Assembly (NCBI GenBank): GCA_910584645.1
Contig: CAJUAU010000023.1
Coordinates: forward strand, 1-46,455
Direction: 5' to 3'
DNA from: an uncultured Eubacterium sp.
GTDB lineage: Bacteria > Bacillota > Clostridia > Lachnospirales > Lachnospiraceae
Length of the DNA: 46,455 nt
A program made the position numbers and the translations under genes. Of the stretch, positions 23,772-32,552 are shown piece after piece. The number at the start of each line of letters is the position of its first letter. The stretch's first letter is position 1. The notes below the pieces were generated by a model. That model did no database searches and was not told where the DNA came from. It saw nothing but the letters and a program-made list of their open reading frames with translations.

Positions 23772-25958
23772 TTATTTTTTGATCTTAACTTTCTTCTTTC
23801 CACTCCAGCTGCTGTAGTACTTCTTACCATTTACTGTCTTATAAGCTCTCGCCTGAACATAATAGGTTTTGGCTTTCTTAAGTTTGCTGATGGTAGCTGT
23901 CAAAGTATTTGCTTTTTTGATGGTTACTTTCTTTGCGGACTTCATTGTCTTCTTCAAAGAATAACGGATCTCGTATCCATTTGCACCTTTGATCTTTTTC
24001 TTCAATGTGACTTTGGCTTTTTTGCCTTTCACATTCTTTACGTTCTTGATCGCAGGTTTTGCTACGGAAACTTTGTCCTCAGAAGGAGTAACCGTAGGTG
24101 CTGGAGTTGCTGTCGGAGCCGGAGTGCCTGGAGCCGGAGTAACACCCGGAGCTGGGGTTCCTGGAGCTGGCGTTCCTGGAGCCGGAGAAACATCTGGCGC
24201 TGCACCTTTTTCTGTAAATGTCCAGGAAGCTACGCGGTAATCCGTTCCACGGAATACAAAGTATACATCATGTACACCGGTTATGTTGTCCAGATCTGCG
24301 GATAATGTTTCATAATTATCTGCTCCAGTATCTTTCAACTGAAGTGTTGCGATTTTGGTTCCTGTCAATGCTTCGTCCAGATATACTTCAATGGATCCCT
24401 GGGTTGTAGCGGAAGCAACGGAAGCCTCTAATTTAGCTGCACCGTTAGAACCAAAGTCAACGCCGTCGATCCTGGTCCAGTCACCGGTATCAATCTTGTC
24501 AACTACAACTCTGCCATCCTCCAGCTGCGCTGTGGAGATACCACCCAGGTGGCTCTGTGTCGTTGCATTGATCGTCTGGTATGGATTGAAGGTTCCAACC
24601 TGCTCCGGACCAGCATAAGATGGTTTTACATCAATGGTAGGTTCGTCGCTCTCAACATCTACCTGGATCTCGTCAATGTGCAGATTCCGGTAGGAATAAG
24701 ATTTTACATTATTTTCTGCATAAAAATCTTTGTATAAGAACTGATCCAGGGCGGTTGTATGATAGAGCATGTAGTACTTATCTTTGAACTGGAACATATG
24801 GTGGTGGTTGTTGTAGTACTCATTGAACAATTCGCTTCCTGGGTTTTTCAGGATCTTACCAATGAATTTCGGATCACCCTCCTGCCAGTTCTCTGGATCA
24901 CAGGTTACATTGAGGGGATCATCGGAAACATATCCTACGATGGAAACGCTGCCGTCTTTAATGTATTGGTTATTGTTAGGTACGTTCCAGTTTGCGCAGT
25001 AGGTATAGACATATTTGTCTCCGAACTGGTTGATTTCGTTGTCTTCAAAATGATAGTAGGAATCCAGTACTGTGATCGTGTTCTCATCCAGCTCTACCTT
25101 GTCTGCGCTGATCTTCAGCTTGCAGGAGCGGGATGTCTTCGGATGTTTTTTCAGTTCTGCTGTATCGCCGGTTCCGCCGCCCCAGTAAATATAGACGTCG
25201 CCTTTGTTATCGACCAGTACTGCCGGGTCAAAGTTCCAGGTGATACTGTCGCCAGTCGGGATTTGCTTTTTATCGATCAATAATTTGCCAAGTTCATCTT
25301 TCCAGGGTCCAGTCGGTGTCTCACCTTTTACATATCCTACATCTCCGCCGTTGGTAAAGAAGATATAGTACTCGTCTTTGCCATCGCCGTCACAATCGTA
25401 TTTCAATGCAGTTGGTGCCCAGGAATTCCATGCCCATGCAGAACTTGCAGGTTTTCCACTGTCAGAACACACTTTTTCCATGTCGATAAAACCTTCATCG
25501 GTCCAGTTCACCAGATCGGAGCTGGAGAAGATGGACAATTTCTTGGTCTGGTATTTGTTTGCGATAATAGGTCCGTCTTCTTTATTGTTTGTTGTTACTT
25601 TAGGGGTTCCGTCTGCGTTCGTTTCTTTCACATAAGATCTCTGGTCTGTAGTTCCGTACACGTAAATCTTTCCGTCTACTTCCATACAGGTGGGATCTGC
25701 ACAGAAACTCTGTGTGTCAATTGCTCCGGTTACTTCGATCTCTTTTCCATCCTTTACGTATGTAAGACCTGGTGTCAATGTCAGATCTGCCGTATCATAT
25801 GGCTGTGCATCCTCTTCGGAGATCACGTAGGGATCTTTTTCAACGACGAAGTCATCGGCACCCTCTGCTGTTTTCGCTGGACCCAGTGTAAAAATAGAGG
25901 TCAGGGCTACAGCAGACGCAGTGAGCACCGCTCCCACTTTTCTAAAATTCTTTTTCAT
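23772..25958 (-). CDS. Secreted GH43 glycosidase with CBM6 and C-terminal basic domain
   Basis: 728-aa extracellular glycoside hydrolase, probably acting on arabinoxylan-type side chains or xylose/arabinose linkages. A signal peptide (MKKNFRKVGAVLTASAVALTS) is followed by a five-bladed GH43 domain with the base Asp in CADPT, the second Asp in FDPAVLVDNKGDVYIYWGG and the likely acid Glu in GSELFNE. Next come a CBM6-like sugar-binding domain (HLGGISTAQLEDGRVV to GVHDVYFVFRG), a Pro/Thr/Ala-rich linker and a Lys-rich fibronectin-III-like domain ending KKKVKIKK that may bind the cell surface. The start at 25958 fits GGAGG on the minus strand; an upstream in-frame ATG adds 22 unlikely residues. 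Exact bond specificity is not predictable here. Confidence 0.82.
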   Translation of the reverse strand: MKKNFRKVGAVLTASAVALTSIFTLGPAKTAEGADDFVVEKDPYVISEEDAQPYDTADLTLTPGLTYVKDGKEIEVTGAIDTQSFCADPTCMEVDGKIYVYGTTDQRSYVKETNADGTPKVTTNNKEDGPIIANKYQTKKLSIFSSSDLVNWTDEGFIDMEKVCSDSGKPASSAWAWNSWAPTALKYDCDGDGKDEYYIFFTNGGDVGYVKGETPTGPWKDELGKLLIDKKQIPTGDSITWNFDPAVLVDNKGDVYIYWGGGTGDTAELKKHPKTSRSCKLKISADKVELDENTITVLDSYYHFEDNEINQFGDKYVYTYCANWNVPNNNQYIKDGSVSIVGYVSDDPLNVTCDPENWQEGDPKFIGKILKNPGSELFNEYYNNHHHMFQFKDKYYMLYHTTALDQFLYKDFYAENNVKSYSYRNLHIDEIQVDVESDEPTIDVKPSYAGPEQVGTFNPYQTINATTQSHLGGISTAQLEDGRVVVDKIDTGDWTRIDGVDFGSNGAAKLEASVASATTQGSIEVYLDEALTGTKIATLQLKDTGADNYETLSADLDNITGVHDVYFVFRGTDYRVASWTFTEKGAAPDVSPAPGTPAPGTPAPGVTPAPGTPAPTATPAPTVTPSEDKVSVAKPAIKNVKNVKGKKAKVTLKKKIKGANGYEIRYSLKKTMKSAKKVTIKKANTLTATISKLKKAKTYYVQARAYKTVNGKKYYSSWSGKKKVKIKK
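24085..24190 (-). repeat. PAPGT-type linker repeats in the GH43 gene
   Basis: In-frame imperfect tandem repeats encoding units such as PAPGTPAPG and TPAPT. They form a flexible linker between the CBM6-like and basic C-terminal domains. Copy number is likely variable between strains. Confidence 0.7.
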
Positions 25959-25996
25959 TATTTGTCCTCCTGTCTTTGATAAAATATCTGGATTTA

Positions 25997-26016
25997 TTGT
26001 TGTGCAAATACAACAA
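25997..26016. promoter_or_regulatory. Dyad in the GH43 leader (TTGTTGT-N6-ACAACAA)
   Basis: Seven-base perfect arms at 25997-26003 and 26010-26016. They lie between the GH43 promoter and its start codon, about 20-35 bases after the predicted transcription start. This is a plausible operator for a sugar-responsive repressor or a leader hairpin. It does not match the usual CcpA cre pattern. Confidence 0.45.
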
Positions 26017-26040
26017 ATAAACACCTGCTAATATTTGATT

Positions 26041-26069
26041 ATTATAGCATATTAACAAGAAACCGTCAA
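26041..26069 (-). promoter_or_regulatory. Sigma-A promoter of the GH43 gene
   Basis: Read on the minus strand: TTGACG (26069-26064), exactly 17 bases, then TATAAT (26046-26041). Transcription would start near 26034, giving a 5' leader of about 75 bases. Confidence 0.75.
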
Positions 26070-26294
26070 TAAACCAAAAAGAAAAAAATCAATGAAATAA
26101 TTCCCTTCTGTCACAAAAAGACTTAAGAAAATAGAGAAAAAAGGAGAACTATCTTTTGGGCAGGCTGGTATAAATATTGATAAATATGGAAAAAACATAC
26201 AGGTTGTATGGGATGGGACAGTTTCATAAAAAAACAGTTAAATACCAGGTGTTTTTCGCAGTCAGAAATGCTGCAGCTGGTATATATAATAAGG

Positions 26295-26332
26295 AAAGTC
26301 TCGATTTTATAAAAAATCGGGGCTTTTATCTT
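26295..26332 (+). terminator. Orphan terminator-like hairpin upstream of 26391
   Basis: AAAGTCTCGATTTT (26295-26308) pairs with the segment starting at 26313 through two G-T wobbles, followed by a T-rich stretch. No gene ends just before it on this strand. The 25959-26390 gap otherwise holds the GH43 promoter and a weaker hairpin at 26242-26283 (ATACCAG/CTGGTAT), so a small RNA or an attenuated leader is possible. Confidence 0.5.
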
Positions 26333-26350
26333 TTATTATTCAGTATTTTG

Positions 26351-26359
26351 TGGTAGAAT
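26351..26359 (+). promoter_or_regulatory. Extended -10 promoter for the membrane-protein/cdaA operon
   Basis: TGGTAGAAT at 26351-26359 is an extended -10 element (TGn plus TAGAAT). The -35 region (TTTTAT, 26331-26336) is poor and overlaps the tail of the preceding hairpin. It lies 32 bases before the first gene of the operon. Confidence 0.35.
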
Positions 26360-26390
26360 ACAATATAAATGTGAAAAGATTGGAGTTCAT

Positions 26391-26828
26391 ATGCTTAGCG
26401 AAGAAAAAATAAGGATCATGATACGCTTATCGGATTATGAACAGAATATAGGTAAGACAGATTTTGAGCGGACCAGGTATTTTAAACTGGATTATATCCG
26501 GATGCAGATACTTAAGACACTGGTTTCTGTATCTGCTGCGGTTTTTCTTGTGGTGCTTCTGATCGGGCTGTATCACATGGAATACATAATCACCAACGCC
26601 CTGGTGATCGATTATGCAGGGATAGCCAGGTATTTTATTGTCCTGTATATTCTGCTTCTTTTGTTATTTACCTTTGTGACGGTCAGCGTCTCTTCGGTGC
26701 AGTATGAAGCCTCCAAAAGCAGGGTGAAAGAATATTACGCGGCTTTGCAGGAACTGATTGGTTATTATGACCGCGAAGAACAGGAGAGCGGTGCCGGGGA
26801 TGGCCCGAAGGAGGAAACAGCTTTATGA
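26391..26828 (+). CDS. Small membrane protein of unknown function
   Basis: 145-aa protein with two membrane helices, about residues 42-64 (LVSVSAAVFLVVLLIGLYH) and 78-102 (GIARYFIVLYILLLLLFTFV). A charged cytoplasmic-looking tail rich in Glu follows. It has GGAG five bases before the ATG. Its stop overlaps the next gene's start (ATGA), so the two are coupled and may form one membrane complex. I do not recognise the family. Confidence 0.65.
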   Translation: MLSEEKIRIMIRLSDYEQNIGKTDFERTRYFKLDYIRMQILKTLVSVSAAVFLVVLLIGLYHMEYIITNALVIDYAGIARYFIVLYILLLLLFTFVTVSVSSVQYEASKSRVKEYYAALQELIGYYDREEQESGAGDGPKEETAL

Positions 26829-27835
26829 TGATGGGACTGCTGGTTTTTAAGGCAAAATGTAAGGAGATATTTGAAAAACATTATAAAGTGCTGAGGGCGA
26901 TGCTGAAGATCCTGGTATCAGCAGGTGTTTTTAGTGTTATCCTGTACCAGCTGCCATTTCAGGAGGGACTGAATTATTATGCTGTGCCGGTTGTGATCCT
27001 TCTCGCCTTGTTTTGCGGTTTTATCCCGGATATCGCCGTGATGTGTGTGGCGGCGCTTCTGGTGCTGGCAGAGACAGCGGCAGTTTCCATGGTTTGTGCC
27101 TTTGCCATATTTGCTGCCCTGGCGGTATATTTTCTTCTGTTTGGCAGATATACCAGGGTACAGAGTTACCTTGTTCTTTTGATCCCCATACTTTGGGGAA
27201 TAAATCTATCCTATGCGGTTCCGGTGATCGCGGCGCTGTTTCTGACGCCGGCGATGATACCCGCCTGCGGGATGGGGATCCTTCTCCGTTATTTATTGCT
27301 GGGAGTCCGGGAATACCATATGATTTCCCAGAATGCAGTAGACACAGGCAATACCATGGAGGGACTTCAGTATATGATCGATCATGTGCTGAATAACAGG
27401 GAGATGATCGTCTATCTCTGTACCTTTTCTGTGGCCTATCTGCTGGTATTTATCATCCGGAAGGGAAGATATAACCACGCATCCCAGATCGGGATCTTTG
27501 TGGGGATCATCGCCTGCATGGCAGGAATTCTGGCGGGAGACATATTCTGGCAGGTGAGTGCGGACGTCAACCAGCTGCTGACTGGACTGTCCATCACTGC
27601 TGTGGCAGCATATGTGGTACAGTTTTTCCGCATGAGCCTGGATTACACCGGAGTGAGAAAACTTCAGTTTGAAGATGATGAATATTTTTATTATGTAAAA
27701 GCAGTTCCCAAATTGAAAGTAGCTGTAGTGGATAAAACCGTTACGAAGATCGACGACCGGGATGAGGCGGTTATTGATCTGAAAAATGAGATTGAAAAAG
27801 TTTTGGGAGAGGATATTAATCCGGATAAAAAGTAA
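26825..27835 (+). CDS. Polytopic membrane protein encoded upstream of cdaA
   Basis: 336-aa integral membrane protein with roughly eight to nine hydrophobic helices between residues 28 and 270. A soluble C-terminal tail contains LQFEDDEYFYYVKAVPKLKV and ends in a charged helix. Three consecutive ATG codons (26825, 26828, 26831) follow AAGGAGG at 26808-26814; I take the first. The diadenylate cyclase gene starts 16 bases after its stop, so a link to cyclic-di-AMP control of turgor or the cell envelope is a reasonable guess. I cannot name the family, and no transport motif is evident. Confidence 0.68.
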   Translation: MMMGLLVFKAKCKEIFEKHYKVLRAMLKILVSAGVFSVILYQLPFQEGLNYYAVPVVILLALFCGFIPDIAVMCVAALLVLAETAAVSMVCAFAIFAALAVYFLLFGRYTRVQSYLVLLIPILWGINLSYAVPVIAALFLTPAMIPACGMGILLRYLLLGVREYHMISQNAVDTGNTMEGLQYMIDHVLNNREMIVYLCTFSVAYLLVFIIRKGRYNHASQIGIFVGIIACMAGILAGDIFWQVSADVNQLLTGLSITAVAAYVVQFFRMSLDYTGVRKLQFEDDEYFYYVKAVPKLKVAVVDKTVTKIDDRDEAVIDLKNEIEKVLGEDINPDKK

Positions 27836-27851
27836 TAGGAGTTGAACGGAT

Positions 27852-28715
27852 ATGGAGACTATACGTACATTTTTCAGAGATTATGTCGCGTGGCTGTCGA
27901 TGCCCAGCATCAATGTGATCGATATCATTGAGATCATCATCATTGCCTTTGCTGTGTACCAGATCGTGATATGGATCAAAGATACCCGCGCCTGGGTGCT
28001 GATGAAAGGTATCATAGTGCTTTTTCTGGTGTGGATCATTGCGATGATCCTGGGGATGAATGTACTTTTATGGATATTCCAGAATGCAATGGTGATCGGG
28101 ATCACGGCCATCGTGATCATATTCCAGCCAGAGTTCCGGAATGCCCTGGAGCAGCTGGGGCGCAAGTCCTTTTCCTCAATATCCCCTTTTGAGGACAGCA
28201 GGAATAAGACAGAGAGATATTCCGACCGGAGCATTCAGGGGATCGTGAAGGCGGTTTATGAGATGGCAAAAGTAAAGACAGGGGCGTTGATCGTCGTGGA
28301 GAGGGAGATCCAGTGCCGGGAATTTGAGAGGACCGGAATTCCCATTGATGCGGAGATCAGCAGCCAGCTTCTGATCAATATATTTGAGCACAATACGCCG
28401 CTGCACGACGGAGCTGTTATACTGCGGGATAACCGTGTGGTCTCAGCGACCTGTTATCTTCCGCTCTCTGATAATCTGGAACTGAGCAAGGATCTGGGGA
28501 CCAGACACCGCGCCAGCATCGGCGTCAGTGAGGTATCGGATTCACTGACTATTGTTGTCTCGGAGGAGACAGGGGTTGTATCCGTCGCCGCTGAGGGAAA
28601 ACTGACAAGGCATGTGGATGCAGAGGCGATGACGGAGCTGCTGCGGAGGGTGTCCAGAAAATCCTCCGACAGTTCACGCAGAAGATGGTGGAGGGGGAAA
28701 AAGCATGAAAAATAG
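27852..28715 (+). CDS. cdaA: Diadenylate cyclase CdaA
   Basis: 287-aa membrane-bound enzyme that makes cyclic di-AMP from two ATP. Three N-terminal membrane helices (about residues 20-97) precede the DAC domain with the DGA motif (186-188, LHDGAVI) and the RHR motif (218-220, GTRHRAS), both required for catalysis. Its end overlaps the cdaR start by 11 bases. In many Firmicutes glmM follows cdaR, but here leuA does. Cyclic di-AMP controls potassium and osmolyte uptake and is usually essential. Assignment is firm. Confidence 0.95.
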   Translation: METIRTFFRDYVAWLSMPSINVIDIIEIIIIAFAVYQIVIWIKDTRAWVLMKGIIVLFLVWIIAMILGMNVLLWIFQNAMVIGITAIVIIFQPEFRNALEQLGRKSFSSISPFEDSRNKTERYSDRSIQGIVKAVYEMAKVKTGALIVVEREIQCREFERTGIPIDAEISSQLLINIFEHNTPLHDGAVILRDNRVVSATCYLPLSDNLELSKDLGTRHRASIGVSEVSDSLTIVVSEETGVVSVAAEGKLTRHVDAEAMTELLRRVSRKSSDSSRRRWWRGKKHEK

Positions 28716-29985
28716 AATTATGAAAAATCTCTGGCTTAAACTCCTGGCGCTGGTGGTAGCGTTTATTGTATGGCTGGTCATCATTAATATAACAGACCCC
28801 ACTATTTCAAGGCAGTTTACAGCAATTCCCGTGGATATACTGAATGAGAATGTGATCACCTCAGCCAACCAGGTATATGAGGTGGAGAGCGGGAAAACCG
28901 TGGACGTGACGGTCAAGGGAAAGCGAAGTTTTATCGAAGAACTGGAGGAAGAGGATTTTTATGCCAGCGCAGATCTCAGTAAGCTTTCTACGGTGAACAC
29001 GGCAGGGATCCAGGTGAAATTAAATAAAACAACAAAAGATAATGTAGAACTTGACTGGAACAATGAGGTGCTCCGGGTTTCTCTGGAGAAAAGGGACAGC
29101 AGGCAATTTAAAATACAGATCGCCACAGAGGGAGAGCTGGCGGAATCTTATGTGCTGGGAGAAATTGTTACACAACCAAATATGATCGATATATCCGGCG
29201 GGGCTTCAAAAGTGAAGAGGGTTGCCAGCGTGGGCGCCATGCTTCACCTCAATGGCCAGAGCCAGGATTTTGAGGCGGAGGTCACGCCGATCCTTTATGA
29301 TGATGATAAGGACGTGATCGATGGCAGTAATGTGACCTTTAGTAAAGATAAAATCCGTGTGAAGATACAGGTAGTGCCTACGAAGAGGATTCCTGTTTTC
29401 GTAGATGTAACAGGAACTCCGGCAGAGGGATACCGTCATATACAGACAGATTTCAAACCGGAGAACGTTATGGTGTCGGGGACGAAAGCGGATCTTGACA
29501 AACTTAAATCCATTACCATTCCGGTAGACATCAGCGATGCAAAAAAGGATGTGGAGCAGGAAGTAGATCTTGCAAAATATATCCAGCCTTCCGGCTGCAA
29601 ACTGGAGGATGAATTCAATGCGGTTTCCATCCGGTGTGTGATCGAAAAAAATGGAAAGAGGACATTTTCCTTTGTCAATACAGATATAAATGTAAAGAAT
29701 CTTCCAAAAGATCTGAATTTTAGTTATTTGGATGAGAACCAGCGCCATACGATCCATATCAGCGGCAGTGAAGAGGATCTGCAGGGAATCACCCTTACCA
29801 GTCTTGGGGCCGCCATTGATGTGGAGGGACTGGGGGCAGGCAGGCATCGGGTAGAGATTTTATTCGATCTGCCGCCGGCTCTGAAACTAAGATCCAGAGT
29901 GTGGGTGGAAGTCCTACTTACGCAGTCGGGGGAGAAACCACAGGAATCCATTGTGCCGCCGGCTGCCGCGCCAGAAGTTGAATGA
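28705..29985 (+). CDS. cdaR: YbbR-domain protein CdaR, regulator of CdaA
   Basis: 426-aa protein with one N-terminal membrane helix (WLKLLALVVAFIVWLVIINI) followed by extracytoplasmic YbbR repeats. Repeats are recognisable near ISRQFTAIPVDILNE, FKIQIATEGELAESYVLG, RIPVFVDVTGTPAEGYR and FSFVNTDINVKNLP. CdaR binds CdaA and modulates cyclic-di-AMP synthesis. The 11-base overlap with cdaA and a GGAGGGGG ribosome site support coupled expression. The C-terminus is a short Pro/Ala-rich tail. Confidence 0.9.
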   Translation: MKNRIMKNLWLKLLALVVAFIVWLVIINITDPTISRQFTAIPVDILNENVITSANQVYEVESGKTVDVTVKGKRSFIEELEEEDFYASADLSKLSTVNTAGIQVKLNKTTKDNVELDWNNEVLRVSLEKRDSRQFKIQIATEGELAESYVLGEIVTQPNMIDISGGASKVKRVASVGAMLHLNGQSQDFEAEVTPILYDDDKDVIDGSNVTFSKDKIRVKIQVVPTKRIPVFVDVTGTPAEGYRHIQTDFKPENVMVSGTKADLDKLKSITIPVDISDAKKDVEQEVDLAKYIQPSGCKLEDEFNAVSIRCVIEKNGKRTFSFVNTDINVKNLPKDLNFSYLDENQRHTIHISGSEEDLQGITLTSLGAAIDVEGLGAGRHRVEILFDLPPALKLRSRVWVEVLLTQSGEKPQESIVPPAAAPEVE

Positions 29986-30017
29986 TAATATAATAAAAAT
30001 GGAAAGAGGTTAGAGTA

Positions 30018-31712
30018 ATGTTAAATTATAAGAGATACCGCCGGGTACCTGTGGTGGATTTTCCACAGCGGACCTGGCCAAATAAAGAGATTGAAAAAGC
30101 ACCAGTGTGGTGCAGTGTTGACTTGAGGGACGGAAATCAGGCATTGATCGAGCCCATGGTGGTAGAGGAAAAAATAGAATTTTTTAATCTTTTAGTTAAA
30201 TTAGGATTTAAGGAAATAGAGATCGGGTTTCCCAGTGCTTCCCAGATCGAGTATGATTTTCTGCGCCAGCTGGTAGACCGCAGGCTGATCCCGGATGATG
30301 TAACGGTTCAGGTGCTGTCCCAGTGCCGGGAGCACTTGATCGAGAAAACTTTTGAATCCCTGAAAGGCATCAAGAGGGCGGTGGTGCACATTTATAACTC
30401 CACCTCTACTCTTCAGAGGGATGTGGTATTCCATATGTCAAAGGATGAGATCAAGCAGATCGCTGTAGACGGAACGAAGATGGTAAAAAAATATATGAAG
30501 GATTATGACGGTGAAGTTATTCTTGAATATTCACCGGAGAGTTTTACCGGTACGGAGCTTCCCTATGCGCTGGAGGTCTGCGAGGCGGTCCTGGATGAAT
30601 GGGGAGCCAGTAAAGAAAAACCGGTGATCATCAATCTGCCCTCCACGGTGGAGATGAATACGCCGAATGTCTATGCTGACCAGATTGAGTGGATGTCCAC
30701 ACATTTTACGGACCGTGAACGGGTGATCCTGAGCATTCACCCCCATAATGACCGGGGAACTGCAGTGGCTTCTGCCGAGCTTGCCCTGCTGGCTGGTGCG
30801 GACCGCATCGAGGGTACCCTGTTTGGAAACGGTGAGAGAACCGGTAATGTGGATGTGCTGAACATCGCGTACAATATGTTTTCCCAGGGCATCGATCCGG
30901 AGCTGGAGATCGAAAATGTCAATGAGATCATCGATGTATATGAGCGCTGCAATAAAATGGATATGGATATGCGGCATCCCTATGCCGGAAAGCTGGTATT
31001 TACCGCTTTTTCCGGGTCGCATCAGGATGCTATCAACAAGGGTGTCCAGGCGATGCATGAGAGAAATCAGGAGCATTGGGAAGTTCCTTATCTGCCCATA
31101 GATCCCAGCGACCTTGGCAGAGAGTATGAACCCATCGTCCGTATTAACAGCCAGTCTGGCAAAGGAGGGGTGGCATTTGTTATGGATACATACTTTGGCT
31201 TTAAGCTGCCGAAGAGTATGCATAAAGAATTTGCCGATGTGATCCAGGAAATTTCCGAGCGCCAGGGCGAGGTGGCACCGGAGCAGATCATGAGTGAGTT
31301 TAAGAATCATTACATTGACAGAAAAGAACCTTATCACTTCCGCAGACTGAAGGTAGAGGATTTAGGTGACGATATAGATAATATAGAGTTTGATACAAAA
31401 GTATATCTGACCTATACTTACAAAGGACAGGAAAAGACCATTGAAGCACTGGGCAACGGTCCTATCGATGCAGTTCAGCGCGGGCTGCAGGGAGAACTCA
31501 GTATGCCGGTCAAGGTGCTGGACTATACGGAGCATGCACTGCAGATGGGTTCTAATGCCCAGGCAGCGGCATATATTCATCTGATGGATGAGGAAAAGGG
31601 GATCGTGACCCATGGCGTGGGCATCAGTTCCAATATCACAAGAGCTTCGATCCGGGCAGTATTTAGTGCGATCAATCGTTTTCTGGCAAATGAGGGAACG
31701 AAGGAAGAATGA
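30018..31712 (+). CDS. leuA: 2-isopropylmalate synthase
   Basis: 564-aa enzyme that condenses acetyl-CoA with 2-ketoisovalerate, the committed step of leucine synthesis. The length and the N-terminus (RRVPVVDFPQRTWPN) fit the LeuA2 type. The catalytic TIM barrel shows SVDLRDGNQAL and the metal-binding HPHNDRGTA. The C-terminal part, from about residue 440, is the leucine-sensing regulatory domain. It lies 32 bases after cdaR on the same strand with no leader, T-box or terminator between them, so it may be read from the cda promoter. The other leu genes are not in the window. Confidence 0.93.
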   Translation: MLNYKRYRRVPVVDFPQRTWPNKEIEKAPVWCSVDLRDGNQALIEPMVVEEKIEFFNLLVKLGFKEIEIGFPSASQIEYDFLRQLVDRRLIPDDVTVQVLSQCREHLIEKTFESLKGIKRAVVHIYNSTSTLQRDVVFHMSKDEIKQIAVDGTKMVKKYMKDYDGEVILEYSPESFTGTELPYALEVCEAVLDEWGASKEKPVIINLPSTVEMNTPNVYADQIEWMSTHFTDRERVILSIHPHNDRGTAVASAELALLAGADRIEGTLFGNGERTGNVDVLNIAYNMFSQGIDPELEIENVNEIIDVYERCNKMDMDMRHPYAGKLVFTAFSGSHQDAINKGVQAMHERNQEHWEVPYLPIDPSDLGREYEPIVRINSQSGKGGVAFVMDTYFGFKLPKSMHKEFADVIQEISERQGEVAPEQIMSEFKNHYIDRKEPYHFRRLKVEDLGDDIDNIEFDTKVYLTYTYKGQEKTIEALGNGPIDAVQRGLQGELSMPVKVLDYTEHALQMGSNAQAAAYIHLMDEEKGIVTHGVGISSNITRASIRAVFSAINRFLANEGTKEE

Positions 31713-31799
31713 TGGTTAAACGTGAAAGCTCGAAGCAATCGGCTTTTCATTATGGTACTGCTGAAAGAGGCATGTCAGTTTAGAAAGAGGGTGTCAGGG

Positions 31800-32402
31800 A
31801 TGACAGGAATTAAAACAGGTACAGGAGGTACTGTGGCGGGACGGGAGGTTTTCTGGTCCGCAATGCCAGTGAAGTCTGCAAAGCCAGAAAAGACGGTAAG
31901 GGTTAAGGGCGACCAGATTTCGGTAAAAGCGGACCGGCAGGAGACAGTTCTGGATCAATACCGGGTACAGGGAGTGGATCTGGAGTTGTCGGGTGATCAG
32001 CCGGAGAGCATTTATACGGAAGAAGACCTGGAGAAGATGAGAGCGGATGCAGAGATGAAAAATCTTCAGGAGATGTACCAGGAGAACCTCGAGGCGGCGA
32101 AGGAGGCTGCGGAAGCTGCCGGAGAGGGATTTGAGGACCTGGGGCGTGCCCTGGAGATTGCCAGAAGGATGATGCATGGAGATATCGTTCCGGCTTCGGA
32201 CGAAAAGTTTCTTATGGATTTTAACAGGGACATCTATATGGGAGCCAAGAACATGCAGGCATTGGCGAAGAACGATGATCCGGAAAAATATGACAGCATT
32301 CTCGAGGATGAAGAGGGTGAGGGAGCCGGGGTGACGGCCGATGGCCCGGATATTACCGTGGATGCCACAGGATTGAATCTCTGTCAGCCGAATATGGGGT
32401 GA
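31800..32402 (+). CDS. Conserved-looking protein of unknown function
   Basis: 200-aa acidic soluble protein with no signal peptide or membrane helix. A Glu/Ala-rich helical stretch (YQENLEAAKEAAEAAGEGF) occupies the middle, followed by LEIARRMMHGDIVPASDEKFLM. I know of no function. I choose ATG 31800, with AGAGGG eight bases upstream. The frame stays open from GTG 31722, but that extension has no ribosome site and is where the repeated motif shared with 14417 lies. A bidirectional terminator follows at 32477. Confidence 0.6.
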   Translation: MTGIKTGTGGTVAGREVFWSAMPVKSAKPEKTVRVKGDQISVKADRQETVLDQYRVQGVDLELSGDQPESIYTEEDLEKMRADAEMKNLQEMYQENLEAAKEAAEAAGEGFEDLGRALEIARRMMHGDIVPASDEKFLMDFNRDIYMGAKNMQALAKNDDPEKYDSILEDEEGEGAGVTADGPDITVDATGLNLCQPNMG

Positions 32403-32476
32403 TTCGAGTGCTGCCAAGCTGGACTGGCGGCGTGAATCACCATATGCAAATGCAGAACGACAATTATTAGATGAAG

Positions 32477-32537
32477 AAAGAGAGGATGCCCATTGCTATG
32501 TTTTTCATTAGACATAGTTTGGGGATCCTCTCTTTTT
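32477..32537. terminator. Bidirectional terminator, nested double stem
   Basis: An outer stem of about 15 bp starts with AAAGAGAGGAT at 32477 and ends in the matching CTCTCTTT, with one mismatch. An inner CTATGT/ACATAG stem extends it. A and T tracts flank both sides. It separates the + strand leuA unit from the convergent activase gene on the - strand. Confidence 0.85.
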
Positions 32538-32552
32538 CCTGGCCCGCATTTT

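Noticed and set aside
29986..30017. T-box or leader attenuator before leuA
   Set aside because: Only 32 bases separate cdaR from leuA, too few for such an element.
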